Shown in pieces: positions 1 through 5,062 of a stretch of DNA of 5,085 nucleotides (the stretch's first letter is position 1; each line of letters starts with the position of its first letter). Position numbers and translations under genes: made by a program. A model generated the notes under the pieces. The model was not told the DNA's origin. It made no database searches and was given only the letters and a program-made list of their open reading frames with translations. The DNA is taken from NCBI GenBank assembly GCA_018714945.1, contig DVMO01000106.1, positions 1-5,085 of the forward strand, in the 5' to 3' direction. Source of the DNA: Fimisoma avicola. GTDB taxonomy: Bacteria > Bacillota > Clostridia > Peptostreptococcales > Anaerovoracaceae.

Positions 1-19
1 CTTGTGTTATATTAGCCAT
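1..19 (-). CDS. 5' end of a divergent gene, product unknown (runs off the window)
   Basis: On the minus strand an AAAGGAG ribosome binding site (plus-strand CTCCTTT, 28-34) lies 8 nt before an ATG at 19-17. The codons that follow read Met-Ala-Asn-Ile-Thr-Gln before the window ends. The site and spacing are near ideal, so a real start is likely, but six codons give no product. A possible extended -10 (TG-T-TATAGT; the hexamer is plus-strand ACTATA, 62-67) lies about 43 nt upstream of the ATG, without a convincing -35. The gene would be divergent from rodA, sharing the region up to 238. The call rests only on the start signals. Confidence 0.5.
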
Positions 20-74
20 AGCAGAGACTCCTTTATGTTCTGGATTTTGTTTGGTAGCTAAACTATAACACAAG
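1..74. repeat. Inverted repeat bracketing the divergent gene's start region
   Basis: CTTGTGTTATA at 1-11 is perfectly repeated in inverse orientation at 64-74. The match extends inward (TTAGC at 12-16 against GCTAA at 57-61) if a 2-nt bulge is allowed. One arm lies in the first codons of the minus-strand gene and the other overlaps its possible -10. The ribosome binding site and ATG fall in the 40-nt loop. It could be paired operator sites, an mRNA hairpin, or chance. The left arm sits at the window edge, so the repeat may continue outside. Confidence 0.6.
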
Positions 75-161
75 GGAATGTTCTCTGCTTCTTTTTTTAT
101 TCAGTTGTAACATATCTATTGTAAACCTACATAAATTCTCCCGTTCTTCACTGTAGAAGGC

Positions 162-190
162 TTGATATATCGGGTGATTGCGGTTATAAT
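162..190 (+). promoter_or_regulatory. Sigma-A-type promoter of rodA
   Basis: TTGATA (162-167) and a perfect TATAAT (185-190) are separated by exactly 17 bp, close to the housekeeping consensus. Transcription would begin near 197, giving a leader of about 40 nt before the ATG at 239. This suggests rodA is transcribed on its own. The stretch 99-161 shows nothing beyond AT-rich sequence with two TTGTAA copies (105-110, 119-124). Confidence 0.8.
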
Positions 191-238
191 TGTTACCATG
201 GATATTTGCATGAACATTTAAAAGAGGTCAATTTTGGA

Positions 239-1345
239 ATGAAAAATTTATTCTCCCCATTACGGGAAGCAGATAAGATAACATTGATACTTGTGGGGAT
301 ATTGGGGTGCATAAGCCTTCTGATGCTGGAAAGCACAGTATATGATGACGGTTTTGTCATGAGCAGGGTTGTCCTTGTCCAGGCGCTGGCATATGTTTTA
401 GGCTTTGTTGCGCTCATTTTTGTGCTGCGCATAGAATATACAGCTTTTCTGGGGCTCAGCAAGTTCCTGTACATCGCATCCATTGTCCTGCTGCTGTCAG
501 TATATCTCCCCGGCATAGGCCTGGAACAGTATGGTTCAAGGGCATGGCTGAATCTGGGTGTAACCACCCTGCAGCCGTCAGAGTTTGTAAAGATACTTTT
601 CATCCTGCTTATGGCCAACTACCTTTCTGTCCACCGTGAAGACATAAAGAAATTCCGCGGCGTTATCCTTGCCGGGCTCTATGCTCTGCCTATCATAGCC
701 ATAGTCCTGAAAGAAGATCTGGGAAGTGCCCTGGTGTATATGATAGTATGGCTATTCATGGTATTTTTTGCAGGCATAGACTACAAGATCCTGCTTAAAT
801 CCATAGTTGCCGCCATTGCAGCTCTGCCGGTGATATACAACTTCCTCGGCGAGTATCAGAAGCAGCGTATCGAGGCCTTCCTTCATCCGGACAACCTGAA
901 CCTGCCCGGCAATTATCAGGTATGGCAATCCAAAGTTGCCATAGGTTCAGGCGGATTCTTCGGCAAGGGGCTGTTTAACGGTACGCAGAAAGAACTGGAT
1001 TTTATCCCGGTCCAGCAGTCAGACTTTATCTTTTCCGTAGTTGTTGAAGAACTGGGTTTCATTGGAGGCGTCATCGTCATCCTCCTTTATGGCGGTCTTC
1101 TGTACCGATTCATCCGTGTGATAAGGGAAGCCGTTGATCTTTACGGCGCACTCATAGTAGTTGGCTTCACCGCCATGTTCCTGTTCCAGATCTTTGAAAA
1201 CATCGCAATGACAATGGGCATCATGCCGGTTACAGGCATAACTCTGCCTTTCCTTTCGGGCGGAGGAACTTCGGTCATCGCCAGTATGATCTCCGTAGGA
1301 GTGATCCTGAATGTCGGCATAAACAGCAGAAGGATAAAATTCTGA
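239..1345 (+). CDS. rodA: RodA-like SEDS peptidoglycan glycosyltransferase
   Basis: A 368-aa, strongly hydrophobic protein of the FtsW/RodA/SpoVE (SEDS) family, matching the usual length of about 370. SEDS proteins polymerise lipid II into glycan strands in the cytoplasmic membrane with a class B PBP; RodA acts in elongation. About ten membrane segments are visible. Family marks are GSRAWLNLG...QPSE (99-115), EDLGSA (159-164), the large external loop (about 202-265) ending in SDFIF with the catalytic-type Asp262, and the C-terminal GIMPVTGITLPFLSGGG (327-343). GLFNGTQ (244-250) resembles RodA more than FtsW. The ATG at 239 is preferred because AGAGG lies at 223-227, 11 nt upstream; an in-frame TTG at 206 has no such site. 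No mreBCD or PBP2 gene is adjacent, so RodA rather than another SEDS paralogue is likely but not certain. Confidence 0.9.
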   Translation: MKNLFSPLREADKITLILVGILGCISLLMLESTVYDDGFVMSRVVLVQALAYVLGFVALIFVLRIEYTAFLGLSKFLYIASIVLLLSVYLPGIGLEQYGSRAWLNLGVTTLQPSEFVKILFILLMANYLSVHREDIKKFRGVILAGLYALPIIAIVLKEDLGSALVYMIVWLFMVFFAGIDYKILLKSIVAAIAALPVIYNFLGEYQKQRIEAFLHPDNLNLPGNYQVWQSKVAIGSGGFFGKGLFNGTQKELDFIPVQQSDFIFSVVVEELGFIGGVIVILLYGGLLYRFIRVIREAVDLYGALIVVGFTAMFLFQIFENIAMTMGIMPVTGITLPFLSGGGTSVIASMISVGVILNVGINSRRIKF

Positions 1346-1347
1346 TG

Positions 1348-1395
1348 AATGTCATGGCCGGGTAATGTCATGGACGGGTAATGTCATGGCCGGGT
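1348..1395. repeat. Three tandem copies of a 16-bp unit
   Basis: AATGTCATGGCCGGGT occurs at 1348-1363, 1364-1379 and 1380-1395. The middle copy differs by one base (GGAC for GGCC). The array starts 3 bp after the rodA stop. A scrambled echo (GTCATGGAATGTCCGTACCGG) follows at 1434-1454 in pieces. No reading frame with a ribosome binding site uses it. Confidence 0.9.
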
Positions 1396-1420
1396 ACTTC
1401 TGCTGAACATGCTGCGTCTT

Positions 1421-1437
1421 TGACGGGCTTCCCGTCA
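1421..1437. other. Short perfect hairpin, not a terminator
   Basis: TGACGGG (1421-1427) and CCCGTCA (1431-1437) form a 7-bp perfect stem with a CTT loop. No T tract follows on either strand, so it is unlikely to stop transcription by itself. It may fold in the rodA 3' untranslated region. Confidence 0.5.
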
Positions 1438-1487
1438 TGGAATGTCCGTACCGGGCTGTGGGTCTTTGGCGGTCTGCACAAAGGGGA

Positions 1488-1619
1488 GCTGGCTGAGCGG
1501 AAGGTGCTGGCTGCGTGGAAGGTGCTGGCTGTGCGAAAGGTCCTGGCTGTGCGGAAGGTCCTGGCTGTGCGAAAGGTGCTGGCTGTGCGAAAGGTGCTGG
1601 CTGTGCGGAAGGTCCTGGC
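1488..1619. repeat. 18-bp minisatellite, seven copies plus a partial eighth
   Basis: Full units start at 1488, 1506, 1524, 1542, 1560, 1578 and 1596, with a partial copy at 1614-1619. The unit is GCTGGCTGTGCGGAAGGT. Copies differ mainly at the first base (G or C) and at GCGG/GCGA; the first two are more diverged (GAGCGG, GCGTGG). Because 18 is a multiple of 3 and the unit holds no stop, several frames stay open on both strands, for example minus-strand Ala-Gln-Pro-rich or plus-strand Lys-Val-Leu-Ala-rich peptides. None has convincing start signals, so coding is not claimed. The near-identity of neighbouring copies points to recent slippage or recombination. Confidence 0.95.
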
Positions 1620-1716
1620 CCCATCAATCCACCAATATCATACAAAATCCCTGATCCAGGGGGAGAGGCTCCACCCAGATCATATATAATGCCCGATTTA
1701 GGGGGATCAGAAATTA

Positions 1717-1777
1717 AGGCAGGGCGGGATTTTGACAGCTATAGTTGTCAAAATCCTGCCCTGCCTCTGCTTTTTTT
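1717..1777 (+). terminator. Strong intrinsic terminator, likely for rodA
   Basis: The arms 1717-1739 and 1744-1766 form a 23-bp stem around a TATA loop, with two G-T (wobble) pairs and no unpaired base. Seven T's follow at 1771-1777, 4 nt after the stem. Its direction suits rodA, whose stop is 371 nt upstream. The stem is longer than most terminators, so it may also be a small palindromic insertion in the 42-bp array, whose phase shifts by 2 bp here. Confidence 0.75.
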
Positions 1778-1868
1778 GAAAAAACACTGTTTTATCTTCC
1801 CCCTGCTCCAGGCAAAATTATCTATTCAGGGGGAGCCTTTCCCCCTGTACTCATCAAAAATATAATTC

Positions 1869-1889
1869 CAGGGGGAGCGGCTCCCCCTG
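1869..1889. repeat. Perfect palindromic core, possible two-way terminator
   Basis: Two 10-bp arms (CAGGGGGAGC and its complement) flank a single G. An AT-rich stretch follows on the plus strand (ATTTTATTTATTT from 1899) and on the minus strand (ATTATATTTTT). It is the best candidate in the region for a stop signal on the minus strand, though 208 nt past the thrH stop. It is also one unit of the 42-bp array. Confidence 0.45.
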
Positions 1890-1952
1890 AAATCGTAATT
1901 TTATTTATTTGGGGGGGTACACACCCTTGCTTTTCTTCGTCTGTCAATTTCC

Positions 1953-2096
1953 TGCTATCCTGTCCAGAATAATCGGTGCCACCCGTAAAACGAGGGGCGG
2001 ACCGGGGCTATGATCCCTGTCAAAAAACTTCCGGTACCATTTTGACACGGCAGTTTTCCACATCTGGGCTGAAACGGGGCTCGGTTTAGTTTTTGT
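1953..2096. other. Remainder of the convergent intergenic region, no gene seen
   Basis: No reading frame with start signals is visible. TGTCAAAA (2018-2025) and TTTTGACA (2040-2047) form an 8-bp inverted repeat over a 14-nt loop. It is AT-rich and lacks a following T tract on the minus strand, so it is a poor thrH terminator. The same TTTTGACA/TGTCAAAA sequence occurs within the arms of the strong hairpin at 1717-1766. Confidence 0.5.
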
Positions 2097-2699
2097 CTAT
2101 TTCTGTGCAGCCATTATGGCCTCAAACAGATCATCGTAGCTGTCAAATGCAGGAACATCAGGATTGGCTTCCTTGATGGAGTCTGTGCTCCTGAAAAGGA
2201 ATCCGGCCTTTCCTGCCTTTATCATCTCCAGATCATTATAGCTGTCACCGCATGCTATGGTATCAAAGCCCATGGCTTGGAGCGCTTTTACCGTGCTGTA
2301 CTTAGACCTGTCTATACGCATCCTGAAATCGGTGATCTCTCCGTTTTCCCCCACCACAAGTTCATTGCAGAAGATCGTAGGCCAGCCCAGTTTTTTCATC
2401 AGCGGCTTGGCAAATTGGGTGAAGGTGTCGCTTATTATTATGGCCTGACCGCTTTCCCTCAGTTTATCCAGAAATTCTTTTGCACCTGGCAGCGGATCTA
2501 TCTTCGATATGGTCTCCTGTATCTCTTTGAGTCCCAGTCCATGCTGCCTGAGGATGTCCAGTCTGTAGTTCATCAGTTTGTTGTAATCAGGTTCATCTCT
2601 GGTGGTCTTTTTCAGTTCCGGGATCCCTGTCTCCTCTGCAAAAGCTATCCATATTTCAGGGACAAGTACGCCTTCAAGGTCCAAGCAAGTTACATACAT
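2097..2699 (-). CDS. thrH: ThrH-type phosphoserine phosphatase / homoserine phosphotransferase
   Basis: A 200-aa cytoplasmic HAD-superfamily enzyme, near the family length of about 205. It resembles Pseudomonas ThrH as I recall it: the N-terminal block CLDLEGVLVPEIWIAFAEETG (positions 5-25) is almost identical, followed by TTRD-PDY (32-39). HAD motif I is Asp7-Leu-Glu9, motif II is Ser90 in IIISDTF (87-93), a basic residue for motif III is Lys133 or Lys138, and motif IV is GDSYND (151-156). ThrH removes phosphate from phosphoserine and can transfer it to homoserine, giving serine and O-phosphohomoserine. It is the last gene of the met operon, 49 nt after metA, which supports a homoserine-linked job. 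The ATG at 2699 is chosen because AGGAGG lies 7 nt upstream. A plain SerB-like phosphatase role is the alternative; phosphotransfer cannot be read from sequence. Confidence 0.88.
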   Translation of the reverse strand: MYVTCLDLEGVLVPEIWIAFAEETGIPELKKTTRDEPDYNKLMNYRLDILRQHGLGLKEIQETISKIDPLPGAKEFLDKLRESGQAIIISDTFTQFAKPLMKKLGWPTIFCNELVVGENGEITDFRMRIDRSKYSTVKALQAMGFDTIACGDSYNDLEMIKAGKAGFLFRSTDSIKEANPDVPAFDSYDDLFEAIMAAQK

Positions 2700-2706
2700 T
2701 TTATTT

Positions 2707-2712
2707 CCTCCT
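2707..2712 (-). promoter_or_regulatory. Ribosome binding site that fixes the thrH start
   Basis: A perfect AGGAGG on the minus strand lies 7 nt before the ATG at 2699. An in-frame ATG at 2723 would place this site inside the coding sequence and has no site of its own, so the shorter protein is preferred. Confidence 0.85.
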
Positions 2713-2748
2713 GTGATATTCATCAGAATTTATTGGTCATCTGCCCTA

Positions 2749-3675
2749 TCATCTAAACGCCGGAACGGTATTTATATCATAAGGTGTAGACTGATATACA
2801 AAATAATTGAGCCAGTTGGAGTACAGCAGGTTGGCGCCTGACCGCCAGCAGCATGATGGCTGTCTGCTGTCATCATCCTCTGGAAAATAGTTCTTAGGTA
2901 CTTTTATCTCCAGTCCTGCCTCTTTATCTCTAAAATATTCCTGAGCCAGAGTATCGGTGTCATATTCTGAATGACCCGTTATGAATATCCTCCTGCCTTC
3001 ATCGGTAGAGATGGCATATACGCCCGCTTCTTCACTTTCAGCAAGAATCTTTAGAGACGGCACTTTAAGAATGTCCTCTTTCAGCACAGTAGTGTGCCTT
3101 GAATGTGGCACCATGAAGGTGTCGTCAAAACCGCGGAAAAGAATAGAACCTTTGTGGGTCACCTTGTGGCTGAAAACGCCGAACATCTTTTCCGACAGTC
3201 TCCTCTTTGGTATCCCGTAATGATGATAAAGGGCAGCTTGTGCTCCCCAGCAGATATGGAATGTGCTGTACACATGTGAAGTGCTCCAGTCCATTATCTT
3301 GCAGATTTCAGGCCAGTAATCCACTTCCTCAAATTCCATCAGTTCCACAGGCGCTCCGGTGATCACCATTCCGTCAAAATACTCATCCTTTATGTCATCA
3401 AACACCTTATAAAAAGTAAGCATATGTTCCTTGGATATGTGTCTGGGCGCTCTGGTGCTCATGGCCAGCAGTTCCACCTCTATCTGGAGCGGCGTGTTGC
3501 CCAGCAGGCGGGCCAGCTGGGTCTCGGTGGTTATCTTCGTCGGCATAAGGTTTAATATGATGATCTTCAAAGGCCGTATGTCCTGGGTCGTGGCCCGGTT
3601 CTCGTCCATTACGAAGATATTTTCACTTTCAAGGGTTTTTCGTGCCGGAAGCCCGTTGGCTATCTTTATCGGCAT
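2749..3675 (-). CDS. metA: Homoserine O-acetyltransferase (MetA family)
   Basis: A 308-aa cytoplasmic enzyme of the MetA/HTS family (class I glutamine-amidotransferase-like fold) that acylates homoserine, the first committed step to methionine. Catalytic residues sit at the family positions: Cys142 in FHICWGAQ (139-146), His235 and Glu237 in GHSEYD (234-239), with Lys47 in LMPTKITTE. The specificity residue is Glu111 in ITGAPVELMEF (105-115). In characterised MetA proteins Glu111 goes with acetyl-CoA and Gly111 with succinyl-CoA, so acetyl transfer is predicted, which matches the neighbouring MetY. The protein is full length, with the usual ANLLYSNWLNYFVYQ block near the C terminus (281-295). 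The ATG has AAGGAG 11 nt upstream, a slightly long gap. It lies 35 nt after metY and 49 nt before thrH, in one operon. Confidence 0.95.
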   Translation of the reverse strand: MPIKIANGLPARKTLESENIFVMDENRATTQDIRPLKIIILNLMPTKITTETQLARLLGNTPLQIEVELLAMSTRAPRHISKEHMLTFYKVFDDIKDEYFDGMVITGAPVELMEFEEVDYWPEICKIMDWSTSHVYSTFHICWGAQAALYHHYGIPKRRLSEKMFGVFSHKVTHKGSILFRGFDDTFMVPHSRHTTVLKEDILKVPSLKILAESEEAGVYAISTDEGRRIFITGHSEYDTDTLAQEYFRDKEAGLEIKVPKNYFPEDDDSRQPSCCWRSGANLLYSNWLNYFVYQSTPYDINTVPAFR

Positions 3676-3710
3676 TTCATATCACGCTCCTTTCTTTACT
3701 GGCTTTTACT

Positions 3711-4994
3711 TTAGATGGAGTCAAGAGCTTGTGCAAGATCTCCGATTATATCATCAATATGCTCCGTCCCTATGGAAAGGCGTATGGTATTAGGGTTGAT
3801 CCCACCTGCTTTCAGTTCTGCCTCAGTCATCTGGGAATGGGTAGTTGAGGCCGGATGGATGACCAGACTTTTTACATCGGCGACATTTGCCAGCAGTGAA
3901 AAAAGCTCAAGGCTCTCGGAGAACCTCTTGGCTGCTTCGGCTCCGCCCTTCACATCAAAAGTAAATATTGACGCTGCTCCTCTTGGAAAAAAGCGGTCAT
4001 AGAGTTCTTTTCCATATCCCTGCTCAAGGGAAGGATGACTGACCCTTTCTACCTTTGGATGGTCTTTGAGGAAACCGACCACCTTGAGCGCGTTCTCCAC
4101 ATGGCGCTCAACTCTCAGGGAAAGAGTTTCAAGACCCTGGAGCAGCATAAAAGCATTAAATGGTGAAATTACCGCACCCTGATCCCTCATGAGCGTGTTC
4201 CTGAGTTTCATTATATATGCCTGATCTTTACATATATCTGTAAACACCACGCCGTGGTACGACATGTTGGGCTTGGAAATGCCTGGGAATTTATCATTCT
4301 GCGTCCAGTCAAACTTGCCCGAATCTACGATCACGCCGCCCATTACTGCTCCGTGGCCGCCAATGAACTTTGTGGCAGAATGCACCACTATATCCGCTCC
4401 GTGCTCGATAGGCCTGAGCAGATACGGAGTGGCAAAAGTATTATCTACTATCAGAGGTATGCCGTGACGGTGAGCCACATCAGCCACAGCTTCTATATCT
4501 ATCACATCAGCATTGGGATTTCCAAGGGTTTCTGCATAAATGAGCTTGGTGTTTGGCTGTATTGCTTTTTCAAAATTATCCGGATCGGCCGGATCGACAA
4601 ATGTAGCTGCAAGCCCCTGGTCTTTGAGGGTGTTTGCAAAGAGATTATATGTCCCTCCATAAAGATTGGAAGCTGATACTATGTGATCGCCTGCCATGGC
4701 TATGTTCTGTACTGCATAGGTTATGGCCGCCGACCCGGAAGCTGTCGCAAGAGCTCCTACTCCCCCCTCAAGGGCTGCCATGCGTTTTTCAAACACATCC
4801 GTAGTCGGGTTCATCAGCCTCGTATATATATTACCTTCTTCTTTCAGATCGAATCTTGCTGCGGCCTGTGCGGAATCCCTGAACACATAAGATGTTGTCA
4901 TATAAATAGGTACTGCGCGGGCATCGGTGGCAGGATCCGGTTTTTCCTGACCAACATGGATCTGCATAGTTTCAAATTTATAGTTTTTTCCCAT
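3711..4994 (-). CDS. metY: O-acetylhomoserine sulfhydrylase
   Basis: A 427-aa cytoplasmic PLP enzyme of the Cys/Met-metabolism family, at the usual MetY length (about 425-430). It makes homocysteine from O-acetylhomoserine and sulfide. Visible marks are Tyr57 and Arg59 in NIYTRLMNPT, which contact PLP phosphate from the partner subunit; Tyr112 in SNLYGGTYNLF, stacking on PLP; Asp184 in VDNTFATP; the PLP lysine Lys209 in HSATKFIGGHG; and Arg405 in TIRLSIGTE, binding substrate carboxylate. The length and the long segment with KFPGISKPN and SYHGVVFTD (about 235-253) favour MetY over shorter cystathionine gamma-synthases and lyases. The ATG is preceded by AGAAGG at 7 nt. It is the first operon gene, just behind a terminator-like hairpin. 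Pairing with an acetyl-type MetA makes the function coherent. Confidence 0.95.
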   Translation of the reverse strand: MGKNYKFETMQIHVGQEKPDPATDARAVPIYMTTSYVFRDSAQAAARFDLKEEGNIYTRLMNPTTDVFEKRMAALEGGVGALATASGSAAITYAVQNIAMAGDHIVSASNLYGGTYNLFANTLKDQGLAATFVDPADPDNFEKAIQPNTKLIYAETLGNPNADVIDIEAVADVAHRHGIPLIVDNTFATPYLLRPIEHGADIVVHSATKFIGGHGAVMGGVIVDSGKFDWTQNDKFPGISKPNMSYHGVVFTDICKDQAYIMKLRNTLMRDQGAVISPFNAFMLLQGLETLSLRVERHVENALKVVGFLKDHPKVERVSHPSLEQGYGKELYDRFFPRGAASIFTFDVKGGAEAAKRFSESLELFSLLANVADVKSLVIHPASTTHSQMTEAELKAGGINPNTIRLSIGTEHIDDIIGDLAQALDSI

Positions 4995-5012
4995 TTGCTG
5001 ACCTTCTTTCTC

Positions 5013-5045
5013 AAAAAAATATCGGATGGTAAAATGTTACCACCC
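5013..5045 (-). terminator. Leader terminator / attenuator hairpin before metY
   Basis: Read on the minus strand, GGGTGGTAA (5045-5037), loop CATT, and TTACCATCC (5032-5024) form a 9-bp stem with one G-T pair. GATA and seven T's (5019-5013) follow. The T tract ends 5 nt before the metY ribosome binding site, the usual position of a riboswitch or T-box expression platform. Upstream, 5078-5055 can fold into CTT-T-TCAA-G-CC-TAA-GG-TTGA-C-AAG, a second hairpin. The aptamer, if any, lies beyond the window edge. Alternatives are the terminator of a gene upstream, or a protein operator overlapping a promoter. Confidence 0.6.
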
Positions 5046-5062
5046 TTATTTTTTCTTGTCAA
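5034..5062 (-). promoter_or_regulatory. Promoter-like sequence upstream of metY
   Basis: On the minus strand a perfect TTGACA (5062-5057) is 17 bp from TAACAT (5039-5034), a moderate -10. A start near 5027 would leave a leader of about 33 nt. That reading cannot be combined with the hairpin at 5024-5045 acting as an attenuator from this promoter, since its first arm would not be transcribed. The hairpin would then be an operator overlapping the -10. The attenuator reading is slightly preferred. Confidence 0.35.

Larger units (their letters stand above)
1615..1952. repeat. Degenerate 42-bp-period array with palindromic cores
   Basis: Related units begin at 1615, 1657, 1699, 1785, 1827, 1869 and about 1911. 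All steps are 42 bp except the one spanning 1741-1784, which is 44 bp and not recognisable as a unit. The best-preserved core is AGGGGGAGCGGCTCCCCCT (1870-1888), followed by an AT-rich tail. The 1615 and 1657 units share TCCACC, ATCATA and CC-GAT at the same offsets; the 1785 and 1827 units share TTCCCCCTG and CAAAA. Half-decayed units keep only one arm of the palindrome. In the minus-strand frame some units read Gly-Gly-Ala-x-Pro-Pro-Gly, but stops interrupt others. A noncoding palindromic repeat is the simplest reading. The array abuts the 18-bp array. Confidence 0.75.

Noticed and set aside
1..98. Plus-strand pseudoknotted small RNA ending in the T tract at 92-98
   Set aside because: The crossing stems and T tract are suggestive, but the same bases hold a good minus-strand ribosome binding site and start codon, which explains them more simply; no promoter for such an RNA is inside the window.
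184..200. Shared TGTTACCA at the rodA and metY promoters as a common operator
   Set aside because: Only one half matches (191-198 against 5036-5042 and neighbours); the symmetric partner is missing at rodA and spacing differs, so chance is likely.
206..238. In-frame upstream TTG start for rodA adding 11 residues
   Set aside because: No ribosome binding site precedes it, while the ATG at 239 has AGAGG 11 nt upstream and gives the usual family N terminus.
1488..1952. CRISPR array
   Set aside because: The 18-bp units are directly adjacent with no spacers, the 42-bp units show decay over their whole length rather than constant repeats with unique spacers, and no cas gene is visible.
1381..1972. 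Plus-strand reading frames over the repeats (Lys-Val-Leu-Ala or Gly-Cys-Ala repeats, and Gly-Gly-Ala-Pro-Pro peptides)
   Set aside because: They are open because the repeat units lack stops and have lengths divisible by 3; several overlapping frames are open at once and none has a credible ribosome binding site.
1346..2096. Insertion sequence or MITE with target duplication
   Set aside because: No transposase fragment and no terminal inverted repeats flanked by a direct duplication could be found; only internal palindromes are present.
2700..2723. Upstream ATG for thrH adding eight residues
   Set aside because: It would run through the perfect AGGAGG that serves the ATG at 2699, and it has no site of its own; ThrH proteins begin at the shorter start.
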